From Piezodorus guildinii (taxonomy: Eukaryota; Arthropoda; Insecta; Hemiptera; Pentatomidae), in assembly GCA_023052935.1 (NCBI GenBank), contig CM041297.1, positions 53,115,917-53,179,916 on the forward strand: a stretch of 64,000 nt of DNA, given 5' to 3'. The notes under the pieces were generated by a model. The model made no database searches, was not told the DNA's origin, and saw nothing but the letters and a program-made list of their open reading frames with translations. This document shows positions 22,692-55,804 of the stretch, piece by piece. Each line of letters opens with the position of its first letter. Within the stretch, counting starts at the first letter, position 1. Position numbers and translations under genes: made by a program.

Positions 22692-22935
22692 ATAGTTTTT
22701 CACTTATCACAATTGGGTTCAACTTTTCCCAATTTCGTTGATTTCTTTTTCCACTTTCCTCTCCAATACAATAACAATCTCTTCTTTGATTGAAGCAGCC
22801 AATCTTCCATGGTTACTACCTGAATTTTAATAATTCCTGTTTCTTCTCCCATTCTGGTTGGTAAATCAGTTTTTTCGTTGCCCATGATTCTGCGATATGT
22901 TGGTACCCATAACAAAATCACATTTGTAGCTCTGG
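22692..22935 (-). mobile_element. LINE fragment, RNase H end
   Basis: The reverse strand reads ILLWVPTYRRIMGNEKTDLP, then TRMGEETG. This matches the last RNase H motif of R1/I-type LINEs (WVPGHxGIxGNExAD); the Ala before Asp is Thr. It is short and isolated. Confidence 0.6.
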
Positions 22936-23860
22936 CTTTGATAATGAATACTAAATGATCTATCTATAAACTCCCCCAAGCCAACTAGGGAAATCAACAA
23001 TTTTTTAATAAATTTTCACTTTCTAGTCTCATAAAACAATTTCTTCTATTCTCTTAACTTCAGATATTCACACACAATGGAAATGTTGCAGCATCAATTT
23101 TTGGCCAATATGTCAAAGCATTGGGATATTAAAAGAAATATACTTTAATTAATAAAAAACCAAAGAAATGTTTTAAGAATCCTACTTGAAGACCAATATG
23201 GGGGTTAAAAAATGACAGTAACAATACCTAACAAATTGTAACTTCTGATTGCAATATTCTTTTTAGGTAAAAATACAAGCAGGGTAACAACAGTAGAAAC
23301 ATATACTTGGTACACTAATCTAAGAAATAAATGTGGATATAAAATAAAAAAATAAAAAGATCTAACAATTAATTTTAATAAATAATCATTATAAATATTT
23401 TTTTTCAACATGTTGAAGTAGAGTATGTCTAATAAGTAAATGCATTTGTTATTTTATGAAAATTTCATCATAATTGTTATAACAATATCCTGTCTTACAA
23501 ATGTTGCCTAGTGAATGGCGAAATAAAACAAAATAATAAAATTAATAAATAATCATAATAAAAACCTTCTTTCTCAAAAGCACTCCAATAATAATAGTTA
23601 CATAAAATATACAATATAATACATAGTTCAAAATGAAAAATTATCGTTTTATGAGAACCAAATTATTTATTTTCAATAAATAAATTAAAATTTTAACAGG
23701 ATTCTCTTATTTATAATTAACAAACAATGACTATGTCACATAACATAAAACCATATAATTAAAATATCTCCAGGAAATTTAATTACCAATTATAATAAAT
23801 ATAAACAAAATATATCACTCTAAACTAGGCAGTAACTATAACCTCACAAAAGTCAATATG
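22936..23860. other. intergenic DNA downstream of malic enzyme, nothing recognised
   Basis: Very AT-rich, with no motif or reading frame worth naming. Confidence 0.5.
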
Positions 23861-23879
23861 AGTGCAGTTAAATAAAACC

Positions 23880-23916
23880 TTTATTTCGGGATCGAAAAAA
23901 AATTTTTTTTCGGATC
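23880..23916 (-). promoter_or_regulatory. probable malic enzyme polyadenylation signal with adjacent palindrome
   Basis: On the - strand AATAAA occupies 23885-23880, about 210 bases after the stop codon. Just upstream is a near-perfect palindrome, GATC-(C)G-A8-T8-CG-GATC (23890-23916; core CG-A8-T8-CG exact). The AATAAA is the most plausible 3'-end signal. The role of the palindrome is unknown. Confidence 0.55.
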
Positions 23917-24094
23917 AAACCATAGTAGCCACACATTTATTGCTTTTTGTTCTTAATCCCTCTTCATAATACTGTTCATTTCAAAATATTGTATACTTGA
24001 TAAGTCGGAGATCAGTAACGTTTAATACTCTCAAATAATTAAAGTGCGACTAGAGACGACACAGTGAAGGAGGAATACAATGACTCGATAATAA

Positions 24095-44895
<20,801 letters not shown>

Positions 44896-44899
44896 ATTT

Positions 44900-45930
44900 A
44901 AGATTGGAAAGCAACTATCACAGTTGCTTACTGAACTAGACAGGATCAGATGAACTCACTGCTATCTTGGAAAATTGACTTAGTTTGGAGGAAGGTTTTG
45001 CAGAATCAGCTGTCACCTATATCGATCCCGCCCATTTTCCCCGCTACATACAAACTTAAATCAACAGGTAATTTCTGAAGTTATTGGGCTAAGAATTAAA
45101 ATTTTAAATTCTTCAATCTCTTTGGCATTATGGAAAGGTGTTAATTGACTTACTCACAGAATTTATCTAATGATTGTATACTTTTATTCAATACCTTTGC
45201 GAAATCAACTTAAAATGTACAATTCTCTTCCTAAATACCTACTTAGATTATTGAAATGTATGTTGTTAACTGAAGACAAGGGTGAATAAAGTTATCTATT
45301 TATGAATGAATGTATGGATGAAACAATCTAATGTTTCGAGAAATTAAAGAGATGTTTTTTTTAATAATCTGTATACTATGGCATGATCATTCATCTAAAT
45401 CAACTGACAAATCATACGATTAATCAAGAATCTTATACTGTTGATATTAAAAGGCGATGATAAAACCGTAACATCTTCATTCGTAAGAAATAAATTAATA
45501 TTTTATTTTATTTTTTAGTTTTACGTATTGCCTTCTTTCATTCATGTCTTCAATTGAGCGAAAAAACGGAATTATCTTTTTAGGAGTCTTATCAGCTGAT
45601 TATAATGTTAAGTAACAGTTCAAAGACACGATTTTTATTCTATTTTACCAATGATCATGCGCAGTGCCCTATCAATACAACGCAGTATAGTTTTTCAGTC
45701 CCTAACTTGTACTGCGCAGGATTTCCCGGTGAAGTAGTCTTGTAGGAATAAACCAAATATTAGACATAAATATATTGTACTATTTGTCAAATATAGTTAT
45801 TAACCAAATTTTTATATCGATAATTAGCATATTTATATCATTTATTGTTCTTTACTATTAAATATCTCTTTCGGTTCTCTGTAAAGAATCGCAATGGTGT
45901 TAGATAATTTTTTTATTATTTATTAAATAA
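44900..45930. other. 5' flank of malic enzyme
   Basis: Should hold the 5' untranslated region and promoter of the leftward gene. A GC-richer patch lies at 44940-45060 and another at 45640-45735 ('tactgcgcaggatttcccgg'); either could be core promoter. I see no convincing TATA box. Confidence 0.35.
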
Positions 45931-45934
45931 GGTA

Positions 45935-46140
45935 TCTGGTCCCGGGTTCAAACCCGCAGGAGACCGTAGGATTTTTTTAATGGGAGTAAAAAATCCTTAG
46001 TTGTGCCGTTCTTCGGAGGAGACGTTAAAAGGTGGTCTAATAAAACCTGGATAGACAAAATTCAGGACTCCCACTGCAGCATCGTCCGATCAGCCATAGT
46101 AGCATAAAGGGACGTGAAATAAATAAACAAACAAACAAAT
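45935..46140 (+). repeat. tRNA-derived SINE, family S-C, truncated
   Basis: Starts at the B box ('cgggttcaaacccgcaggag'), lacks the A-box half and has an internal deletion after 'aaaaggtggtc' that removes the 'ccgagcctgtgcgatgtcag' stretch. Ends in 'aaataaacaaacaaacaaat'. Confidence 0.85.
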
Positions 46141-46597
46141 AAGTTATCTTTTAAGACAATTAAGTATTTATATTGAATAGATGTAAACAATGTAATATCA
46201 AAAAACATTGACTTATTTTTATAAAATTTAGTTTGAATGTGAAAATATAAAGCATGAAATAATTTTGCAAATGACAATATTAATGGTGTTATTTTTAGTT
46301 ATAAGAATATTTTTTAAAAATTTAAAAGGAAATGTAGTTACAGAGCTAATTACCCACTTTAACTATTTCATCACCAATAAATCAAACTCTAGTTTATTCA
46401 TGGCAGTATTATTTACTCTTTAGCTTAAGAAAAAAAAAAAAAAAAATGAGATAGCAGATTAATATCTTCTAACCTTTCTAACCGACCCTCGACCCAATTC
46501 ATCACTTTTTAAAAATATGATATTTATTAATAGGTTTGACATTCTGTTTTATTCCAATGAAGATAATGATAGATTGACGAATTTAAAAACACATAAT

Positions 46598-48575
46598 AAT
46601 AATAATAATAATAGGCTTAGCGAACCCGAAGGTTCGATGCCGATACCACCAAATTCCGCCTACACAGACTCGTCCAATGCTCACCATTCAAGCCCAAGCT
46701 CCCGAGATCAGCCTTAACGCAATCCTCCCATCTCCGCTTCGGCCTACCTTTCGGACGCCTACCAGTCGGATCAGCAAATACCAACTTTCTCGGAATCCGT
46801 TCGTCATCGAGCCCAAGAACTTTACTCGCCCATTTGAGTCTCCGCGATGCAATCAGCTCAATTATATTCACAGGATGCAAGTTCCGCAATTCCGCGTTAT
46901 GCAACCTTCTAAACTCCCCAGTGGCCTCATCTCTCTTTGGACCAAATATTTTACGCAATACTTTATTTTCGAAAACCTTAAGCCGCTGTTCATCCTTTAA
47001 AGTAAGCGGCCACGTTTCACATCCGTAAAGAACCGTTGGAAGAATAATAGTTTTATAAATTCTAATCTTTAAGTTTTTAGATAGAAGCCGCGAACTAAGT
47101 AACTTAGCAACTGAATAATAACACGCATTTCCCACCTTTAACCGGGACTTTATTTCTTCCTGGATTTCATTTTTTCTAGTTATAATTGAACCTAAATACT
47201 TGAATTTCTCTACGTGTTCAAAAGTATGACCTGATACATCAATATCACCAAGATCGACACCGTTTCTGCTACTAATCATATACTTCGTTTTATCGGTATT
47301 TAATTCGAGTCCTATTTCTTTACCGGTTTTTATTAACACACTTGTATTTAGTTGTATGGTTTCCGTGTCTTCACCTAGCAGTACCAGATCATCGGCATAC
47401 CCCAAAACCGGAATCTTGTCACCCATATTTAAGCCTTTCTCGGTACACATCACCTTTTCTATGACATATTCTAAAGCTATATTAAATAACACAGGTGAAA
47501 GGGAGTCACCCTGTTTTAAACCCGATCGCACCTCAAATCTCTCGGAGTAATTATGACCGATTCTAACTTTATGGAATGTTTCCGACAAACACATCTCTAC
47601 TAGGTTTACTAACTTTCTAGGTATTCCCTGTTCAATCATGATGATATATAGCTTCTGACGGTCTATTGAATCATAAGCCTTTTTAAAATCGATATAAAGT
47701 TGATGGACTACACCGTTGTATTCCAATTTTTTCTCTAATATTTGACGTAAGGAAAATATTTGGTCAATAGTCGAGCGATTCCGCCTAAAACCACATTGGT
47801 AATCTCCGATAATTTCCTCAGCGTATTCCGTGATTCGACTAGTTAGAATTGACGAGAATATTTTATAGCATACTGGGAAGAGAAGATCCCACGATAGTTG
47901 TTACAATCCGACTTCGGTCCTTTTTTGTGAATCGGAATAAGTATTGATTCTTTCCATTCCTCGGGCATTTTTTCAGTTTCCCAGATCTTTTTAACTAAAA
48001 AATGTATTTTGGAAACGCCCGCTTCTCCACAAGCCTTGATTAATTCACTCGTGATATTATCATTTCCTGCGGCCTTATAACGTTTTAATTTTCCTATCGC
48101 CATTTCGACTTCCTCTTTACTCGGTGCGTCTATCCATGGTTCAGCGCTCTGATATTCAGAGAGAGGAGATTGATTATTATTTTCCGTATTTAAGATGCCG
48201 TCAAAGTGTTGTTTAAATTTATTTAATATCTCAGAAGGATCCGAAATTATATTGTTATTTGCATCTTTAATCGCATTCAATAGAGGTCCAAATCTTTTAC
48301 GCGATTTGTTTATACCTTTGTACATCTCTCTTACGTCATTTTCGTTCCTGTGTTTTTCTATTTCTATTATTTTGCCTTTAAGATACTCTCTTTTCTTATT
48401 TTTTAAGAGTTTTGAAGTTTCATTCTTTACTAACCGAAAATAAGCCACATTATTATCGCTTGGATTATTTAAGGAATTCAGTTTAGCGGTTTTTCTTTTT
48501 TCGCACATATTTTGACAATCCCTGTCGAACCAAGGTTTGTTCTTTTTATTTAAAAACACAAACAAATTTAATTAT
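46598..48575 (-). mobile_element. RTE-like LINE, reverse transcriptase nearly intact, 5'-truncated
   Basis: The best preserved LINE here. 48565-47880 encodes a pre-RT region with KKNKPWFDRDCQNMCEKRKT, then AIGKLKRYKAAGNDNITSEL, MPEEWKESILIPIHKKGPKS and DCNNYRGI. One frameshift at ~47880-47885 breaks it; the next frame continues CYKIFSSILTSRITEYAEEI, GDYQCGFRRNRSTIDQIF and then 369 codons (47726-46617) with YIDFKKAYDSIDRQKL, GLKQGDSLSPVLFNIALEYV, an intact YADD (residues 110-113), FKYLGSIITRKNE, YGCETWPL and the GRRPKGRPKRRWEDCVKADL tail. The endonuclease is missing. The 3' end has ATT triplets, as in RTE-type elements; the clade is tentative. Copies also at 21.2 and 32.8 kb. Confidence 0.92.
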
Positions 48576-48984
48576 AAATTTTTAACTTAATGGCTAAATT
48601 AAAAATCGGATGTCGTAACATGAGATGCAGCTGATTATTCTGCTTCTTAAGCACCAAATTGTGTAAAATAACTAATTTATTATATACTATATATGATATT
48701 ATATTATAAATAGTAGAATAATATAATAAGTGATACTTTTTTATATATACTACGGATATCTTGACAAGCTTACAATTTCTTTTTTTTTTTATTAAAGTTT
48801 ACTACACATATCATCAGCGTTCTTTCAAAAGAAGATGAATATGGAGACATTAAACTCATGAAAATTGCAGATTCGCCGATTTTATACATCAGTAAGAATT
48901 GGTGTCAATCTGTTGAGAATATGGTGTTACTCGCCGCTAATAAGTTTGGTTTATTATTTTCAATAATCGACCTTTGTAATCGAC

Positions 48985-48985
<1 letters not shown>

Positions 48986-49043
<58 letters not shown>
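48986..49043. repeat. poly-A tract, 58 bases
   Basis: Uninterrupted A run. The lysine-rich frame over it is not a protein. Confidence 0.95.
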
Positions 49044-49046
<3 letters not shown>

Positions 49047-49332
49047 ACCACTGGTCAAAGTGTAGAGAGTTTTAGACTCAGTAAAGCGCGATAAATAAAC
49101 AAAAAAAAATTACACTTGTAACTACGTTATTTTCGAAGATATAAAAAAATGATTTAAAAAAAAAAAAAAAAAAAAATTATATGTATAATCAAGTAGCAGA
49201 TTATAATGTATGTAATTAAACCAAAAAATCGGTTATTATTGAAGATAGAGAAAAATCGAAAAGATTTTCGTGATTAAAAATAACGATATAAACAAAAGGT
49301 AAAAAAAAAAAAAAAAAAAAAAGAAATTAAAA

Positions 49333-49655
49333 AATCATCCTATATGGTCAAGCCACAACTTATTAGAGATGTGATTCCCTAATATCTCGATTATTATTGA
49401 TGATAAAGATAAAATGTAAGGTTTTCTGGTATCAGGAAATTTTATTTGAATGAAAATCGAAAGAAAGGAAAAGGAAATAGTAACGCAATCCTGTATAAAT
49501 TGCTTTTGGTTTATTATTTTAAATAATCAACCTTTGTAATCGACCAAAAAAAAAAAATTACCCCTACTGAAAATTTGAGAGCTTACATTTCAAGATGCGT
49601 AGAATCTGAATATCTGCCATTTGATAGAGAATTAAATGTTGGACTAAAAGAAAAA
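49333..49655 (+). repeat. family Y repeat
   Basis: Phrases 'atatggtcaagccacaactt', 'agagatgtgattccctaata', 'aaaatgtaaggttttctgg', 'tagtaacgcaatcc', 'gagcttacatttcaagatgc' and 'agagaattaaat' recur in the same order at 60.15-60.55 kb, and partly reversed near 9.0 and 9.45 kb. Confidence 0.8.
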
Positions 49656-50027
49656 AGAATCATTGAATTTGGTTAACAACTAGCTTAGATATTGCATTTT
49701 AAAATCAGTGGTAGTGTTATGATTTGATACTTTGATAAATAAGATAGAGCTGCACATGCGCAGTACTTTTTCCCGATTAGATCGGAGCCTGTTGGAACAA
49801 AAAAAACTGGAATGCGCAAGTCCTGTCTTATCTCTAAGCAATGAGGGAATAGAGTTTTTTTCGGGTGGGAACTTTTCTTTAGGAAGAGGAGATGGGGTTA
49901 ATTTACTTGCCTACTGTAATCAAGATTCATTGGCTCATTATATTACATTAACTCAAGAATATTGGTAAGTATAATCTGGAGGTATTTAGTATATGTAGTA
50001 GTATTTTTTATGGCCATCAGCGCTGAG

Positions 50028-50590
50028 GATGACAGTGATCTACGAGTTGATAATGAGACGTGCACAAAGGTGGATGTATTTAAATATCTGGGATCCTACC
50101 TCGACTCCACTGGATCCTCCGAAATCGACGTAAGGAGAAAGGTAGAACAACCCCGAAAAGCAACGCGGATGCTCCATCCTGTTCTATAGAATGACATTCT
50201 TTTAAAAGAAAATAAGAGGAAGATCTACAATGTCTAGAAAGCTCTACTCGAAAGTCCAAGTAGTGGAGATGGACTTTTGGAGAAGATGTCTACGTTTCAC
50301 AAGGATGGACCTAATTAGAAATGAGGTTGTCCGGGACAGGATGGAGGTTCCTGGGTCCGTAAACCAGCGGATAGGACAGCGAAGGCTAAGATGGTACGAG
50401 CATGTAAAACGAATGTCTACCGAACGAAGGCCAAACCGAGTTTTGGATTGGCAGCCACCGGGAAGGCGGAGACGAGGTCGACCTAGAAGTAGGTGGATAT
50501 GCGGAGTGGAAGAGGAGATGGCGTCTTCAGGCGGAGGATTGGCTTGACCGTGACCTCTGGAGCTTAGCACTGACTTGAAACGGCAACCTG
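50028..50590 (+). mobile_element. LINE fragment, reverse transcriptase C-terminus
   Basis: Reads CTKVDVFKYLGSYLDSTGSS then EIDVRRKV, a frameshifted YNV/SRKLYSKVQVVEMDFWRRCL, then QRIGQRRLRWYEHVKRMSTE and PPGRRRRGRPRSRWICGVEE. Typical LINE C-terminal order, a different family from 46.6 kb. Several frame breaks between 50.19 and 50.23 kb. Confidence 0.8.
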
Positions 50591-50697
50591 GAACTCCTGT
50601 ATAACTATAACTAGTAGTATTTTAAATTAATTCATTTCTCAGTGATCTCTCTTTGGGAGTGGAGAATCTTTTCTAATTTTTTTCTTTAATATATGAG

Positions 50698-51074
50698 ACG
50701 TTGATTTCCAAAAGGCACTATATCCATTCTAGTAAATTTTAAAGGAAACGCAAAAATCTCTCATTACTATATTATTGAACCAACTTATTTGATTATTTTC
50801 GAATTAAAATCTAATTTTTTTTTTTACCATATTAATAACATCATTTAAAACTTATGGAATGAAATGTTTTATTTTAATTTGGAACGAAACTAAATGTATA
50901 ATTAGTACCCTGAGACAATAATAGCATTTCTACATTGCATTCTTAAAGGGCTTCAGTGTTCATTAGGTAAAATCAAATAGAAGATTTAGATGTAATTAAA
51001 TTATGTGAATACTAATATATCAAAACATCAACTTCCTAAAAAAATGTCCTTTAGTGCCTTTTGGAAGTCAACGC
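50698..51074. mobile_element. MITE with ~23 bp inverted ends
   Basis: Left 'acgttgatttccaaaaggca' + 'cta' is mirrored at the right by 'tagtgccttttggaagtcaa' + 'cg' (one mismatch). About 377 bp of AT-rich non-coding interior. Target duplication not clear. Confidence 0.65.
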
Positions 51075-51520
51075 CTCAATTGTCTGCTTTATCAAAACAT
51101 TGAACGTTTTACATGTAAACTTAGTGATTCTTTAACATATCAACATATTTCTCTCCTCATAAATATATAAAATCAAATTAGCGCCAAATTTCTTTTAGGA
51201 AATCAGCGTATTATAAGACTAAACTTATCCAACCTATACTATTTATTTGTAAATAATTGTGGTAGTTGAAGAGAAAACAAATGGTTTCTATAAATTGACT
51301 GAATGCCCCCATTCTCTTACAGGAGAGTCAAAAATAGCTTAGAAGGCGGGTTGCCTCTTTCTAATCGTATTTATAATTGAGCCAAACTAATAATTAACTA
51401 TATTGTCATACAAAAATAATCATTAATCTATATACTTTTTTTTTTTTTTAAATATGTATTGTTGGTTGACCTTTTAATAGTTTAACAAGGTCCGAGTAGC
51501 AGAAAAAATAATGTTTAAAA

Positions 51521-51840
51521 AAAAAAACCAGTACCACTATAGCCAATGAAGAGTTTTGGGCTTATATGTAGAGTTTCGTACTGTTTCTAGGCCAACGGCC
51601 GTGCAATGGCGTGATTCGGCCAAGATCACGCTCAGCCGCCAGGTTTTTCCCCCCATTTGTGGGTACCCACTTTATAGAGGCTGGGTGTGCCCCAGGAGAG
51701 TCTCCATACCCCAGGATCGCCCCCTCTCCCCCTCGGCTGAAATAACAGAATAAAGAATATTCCGCCTCAGCCGGGACTCGAACCCAGGACCCGGAGCACA
51801 GTTAACTAGCGCTCTACCCACTAGACCACGCCGCTCCCTA
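51521..51840 (-). repeat. tRNA-derived SINE, family S-A, most complete copy, 11 bp target duplication
   Basis: Direct repeats aatgtttaaaa at 51510-51520 and 51841-51851. On the - strand the head reads gggagcggcgtggtctagtg (A box) then 'gggtagagcgctagtt', B box gggttcgagtcccgg. Best reference for the family. Confidence 0.93.
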
Positions 51841-51851
51841 AATGTTTAAAA

Positions 51852-52740
51852 TAAACTATTTAATAGTACCAACGTTTCTAAATCTATTCCTATAGAATTT
51901 ATTTAAGTCATATAAAATCTATCATTAGAAAATAATATTACACTCAGGAGTATAAAAATCAATTAATAACAAAGAATAAACTTAAAACAATTAAAATAAC
52001 TTTTTCCATTAGTAAGAGGTGTTGTTCATCTTAAAATAAGTCTGAATAATTTCATGAGGCTATTTGGCATGGCGGCGCACCTGTGAGTGCTGCTGATACA
52101 ATTTCAGCAATTCATTAATGGCTGCCAAATCTTTGATAGTAAACAAACAAAAAACTGTTCTGTTGTGAGTAACAAACAATTTAAATTATTTTTCTAAATG
52201 TTGCTATTTGTTACATTTTTGACCAGTAATTATTTCATTGAGGAATATACACAGCCATAATCTTAAGAAACATACTGTTATATAACGGCACGAAATAATT
52301 GATATCCAATAACTTCCTGTGAGATATAAAATTCAGTGAAAAACATTTTTGAGTTTGCGGATGGAATTTTATTAGTAAATTGTCTATTTATTAGAACTTA
52401 GTCATAAAATCCAAATTAAATGTTATCTAGTATATGTTTTAAAGAACTTTTATTTCTTACCTTTGCCACATTTTGTCGTCATACCTACCCTGATGATTAA
52501 AATGGGAGTTCTAAATGGTTTCCATTGTGCCACTCGTGTTCATTAGAACTATTTATTTCCATTATTTAACACTTTTCAAAACCGTCATGTTAACTTAGGG
52601 ATGAATTACATTTCATTTTATACCACCCGATGCACCATAGTAAGGTGTAGACTTGAAAATGAAGAATGCTTTACACGTGTTTTTGACACAGTAGAACATG
52701 TGAGAGAAGTAAATTTTCTCAGTTCTCTAATACTATAACA
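51852..52740. other. unassigned intergenic DNA
   Basis: AT-rich; nothing recognised. Confidence 0.5.
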
Positions 52741-52746
52741 ACTAAT

Positions 52747-53087
52747 AGCCCAGTAAAATAATGATATTTGTGAGAAGTAATTCGGATAAAGCTGGAAATC
52801 GTTTTAATACCTCTTAATGGTCCTATATAAAAGTAATCTGCGTTTGCACCATCACAGGTGGTGAGCTCAACTTTTGACCTCGGATTTTTCGCACTTTTCT
52901 CAGTTTTTCACCTATAACTCGTAAACGATGCCTCCTACAGAAAATATCTTTTTTTTTAAATTAAAGAACGTTAAAGGTCCTTTCTAAAAGCTATCTTAAT
53001 CATTGAATTCGACTCAGTAATATGGCCGCAATCGTTCGTCAGAAATAGACAACTTTTTCCATTTTTCTAGAAAAACCAAATTTGGTC
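52747..53087 (+). repeat. left arm of a ~340-390 bp inverted repeat
   Basis: From 'tagcccagtaaaataatga' through 'gcaccatcacaggtggtgag', 'cgatgcctcctacagaaaat' and 'gcaatcgttcgtcagaaata' to 'tttggtcactaaga'. The right arm (56409-56800) contains the same phrases reversed, ~85% alike by eye. Confidence 0.9.
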
Positions 53088-54690
53088 ACTAAGATCACCT
53101 ACATATTAATAACCTAAAAAATAGGCTGTTAAAAATAGTCCATGGCTTATCAAACTCCGCAGCACTAACTTGGGGTTTGAACTCCGAAGTATTGTCAACA
53201 ATTTACAAAGCTGCTATTCAGCCAACTATGACATACGCAATAGAAGTTTGGCATAAAGGACTTTCTCACAAAAAGAACTTAAAAAAACTAGAATCAGTTC
53301 AAAGAATGATAGCTATCAAAATTATCAAAGGATACAAAACTATTTCATATGACGCATCTTGCCTTCTCGCTAACATTACCCCTATTTCCATACTTTCCGA
53401 TGAAATACTAAATAAATTCGAAATTATAACATTAGGCAAAAATCTATTAAGCTTTCCGATTCATGAATTTGAACACAAAATTCCGTGTAAACTTTGGATT
53501 CACCAAAAAGATATTTCGAAGCCTAACATTACAGACACCAGCCCGAATAGCGGCATCAACATTTACACTGACGGTAGCAAGGATCAAGACAAGGTAGGAG
53601 CTGCCTTCCTTGCTTTTGAAGGACAGCAGCTGGTGCATTCAGCGCGATTTAGGTTAGGCCCTTATTGCTCAAACAATCAGGCAGAAATGTATGCACTATT
53701 ACAGGCTGTACTCTACATAAAAAATTCTCATTATACCTCTAACTTCTGTATCCAGACAGACAGTCAAACAACACTATCGAAATTAAGGAACATGAACATA
53801 CACGAAGGGCTCTTAGAGGAAATCAGACATGGACTAATAGTTTGTCATAATGAAGGTATGAACATCAGCTTTAAGTGGGTTAAAGCCCATGTTGGCGTTG
53901 TTGGGAACGAACTAGCGGATGAAGCGGCTAAAGCGGCGGCAAGAGACACCGCTCTCCCGATAGCATACGACAAGGCACCGATCAGCGCCATCAAACACTT
54001 TCTGTCAATGAAAACAAGGCAGAAATGGAATACGAAATGGGCCATCTCAACAAAAGGTAGACACACCTATGACTACATAAAAACAATTGACGATCGAACT
54101 AAACTTAAAAAAAATTCCTACAAACTGACACAATTCCTGACGGGACATGGAGGAGCCAGAAGCTATTTATTTCGATTCAAACTAACTGACGACAAAATCT
54201 GTAAATGTGACGGTAAAAGCGAACAGACATACGACCATCTTTTATTCGATTGCAGTAAACTGGACAAACATAGACACAAACTGATCTCAACAGTCCTACT
54301 AAACGGAGACCAATGGCCGCCTTCGAAGTGTGACCTCCTTACAAAATATTTTTCAAAATTTTATGAATTTGTGGACCGGGTGGACTATGCAGAATTAGAG
54401 AAATAGAAACAGGCAATAACTCGTTATTAATTTTATTTAATTTAATTTCACTGTTACTAACACTAATCAATTGGTTAGTTAGTTTTTATTATTTCGTTAA
54501 GTATTTATAACAAATGAATTATTTATTATTTGTTACTGGTTTCTTTGTTTAGTCAATTAGTTAGTATTATTTTGTTAATTTGTTACAACAAACGATTAAT
54601 TTATAAGTTTATATTTATTAGTTTTATTTGACTTATTTAATTTTTTATGTAACTTAATGTTCTGTAACATAATTTATATTATGTAATAAA
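53088..54690 (+). mobile_element. LINE (R1/LOA/I-type) 3' part with intact RNase H
   Basis: An open frame from ~53091 (HINNLKNRLLKIVHGLSNSA, no ATG) continues through an ATG-free start and ORF 53177-54406 (409 codons). Order: the end of reverse transcriptase (YKAAIQPTMTYAIEVWHKGL), then RNase H with IYTDGSK (Asp132 counted from 53177), AEMYAL (Glu170), TDSQ (Asp195) and NELADEAAK (Asp248), all four catalytic residues present, then a zinc-like C342, C344, H354, C359 motif (KCDGKSEQTYDHLLFDC). The stop TAG is at 54404-54406. An AT-rich 3' untranslated stretch runs to ~54690. It lies between the two arms of the inverted repeat and its 5' edge coincides with the left arm's inner edge. Confidence 0.9.
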
Positions 54691-54699
54691 AATACGCGT

Positions 54700-55060
54700 T
54701 GTATCGCAAGATGGTACGCGTAGAAATAAATGCACCCATTGCAGGGTTACTGTAATGAGGAAAACCGTAACGTTATTCCCTTTCTGTATCCATGGGACGT
54801 TAAAGCAAGATAAACCTTGCAGCGGTATTGCATATTGTACGTTTGCGACTTCTTTACCTATCAACACATCCCTTGGTACACTTACATGATATTGTGTTGT
54901 GCACTTAAGGTGGTGCTGACGATGATGCTATGATGACGATGCGGACGAGGTACTTTATCCCATTCAAGACCCTTCATTCTCCAGATAACTTGGATCGTCC
55001 CAGGAAATATCCCCTTCTTCCCTTATATCACACCCCCAAGAGAAGAAAATGCTTTTTAAT
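54700..55060. other. unassigned, GC-richer stretch inside the inverted-repeat unit
   Basis: Includes 'tacgcgttgtatcgcaagat' and a GATGATG/GACGATG-rich piece (~54915-54950). No family recognised. Confidence 0.4.
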
Positions 55061-55064
55061 AATA

Positions 55065-55800
55065 ATAATAAATAAATTCTTTATTATTCTGGGACATGTC
55101 CCTTTAGAATAAAGTATACAGAATATACAAAACGTATTTTGGAGTCTTAGAAGATATTAAATACATATAAACAAGTTAATAATTACTTATATATAATAGC
55201 AAATTTAAATGAGAATAAAACAACAACAAAAAATAAAAAAGCTTATTTACAATTTTATTGTGCCTGGGTTAAGTGATTAAATATGCGGGATTTGAAGGTA
55301 GAAAGAGAATTGGAGTGACGGATGGAAGGAGGGATGGAATTCCATAGGATTGTGGATCGAATGAGAAAGGATGTGTCGAAATGGCACTGTATAAATCCGA
55401 AGGCCTGGAGCGTGTACAACGAGGATGGATAGAGGATTTGAACTGTAGGATGTCAAATATGTATGATGGACGGCGGGATTGAATAACCTGGTAAAGGGAT
55501 GACGCAAGGAAATAATTGCGACGATTGGAAGGGTAAAGCCACTTCAACTCGCCATAAAAATGGGACACGGAGGTGACCTAGCGACCCCGAAGATGAATCG
55601 GACAAAGCAATTGATTAAGCGTTTAATTTTTACCTCGAGATCCCCAGAAACACCATCGTATACCGTACAGCAATAATCGAAGTAGGGGAATATTAGCGAG
55701 GTAACGAGGAGCTTCTGGGTTTCATACGGGAATAGGTGACGAAGGGAATTCAGTCGCTTTAAGGTAAAAAAGGTGCGGCGGGAAATTTCGGAAATATGGT
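55065..55800 (-). mobile_element. CR1/Daphne-like LINE, 3' part
   Basis: The reverse strand gives TFFTLKRLNSLRHLFPYETQ, KLLVTSLIFPYFDYCCTVYD then LKWLYPSNRRNYFLASSLYQ and VIQSRRPSYIFDIL. This is the region after the YADD motif in CR1-group LINEs (LIFPYFDYC-VVYD, L-WL-L--RR--H). Frameshift near 55.57 kb. 3' end in 'aataataataataaataa'-type triplets. Confidence 0.8.
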
Positions 55801-55804
55801 TTAA

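Larger units (their letters stand above)
48576..50027. other. poly-A-rich repeat region with family Y copies
   Basis: Contains a 58-base A run (48986-49043), shorter A runs near 49160 and 49303, and two related stretches beginning 'ggtttattattttcaataat' (48951) and 'ggtttattattttaaataat' (49506). Family Y (49333-49655) matches 60.15-60.55 kb. 48798-48878 could be a small orphan coding exon (see findings). Confidence 0.6.

Noticed and set aside
45655..45700. alternative first exon of malic enzyme (ATGATCATTG then gtaaaa)
   Set aside because: It leaves one base where exon 2 needs two, so the frame would break.
46677..47000. 107-codon + strand frame and its mirror at 33072-33449
   Set aside because: Antisense shadows of the RTE-like LINE tail.
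51765..51838. possible tRNA gene, - strand
   Set aside because: Head of the S-A SINE with target duplications; retroposed.
53845..54066. 73-codon - strand frame
   Set aside because: Antisense of the RNase H ORF.
55277..55507. 76-codon - strand frame
   Set aside because: A second frame over the CR1-like LINE; the other frame carries the recognisable motifs.
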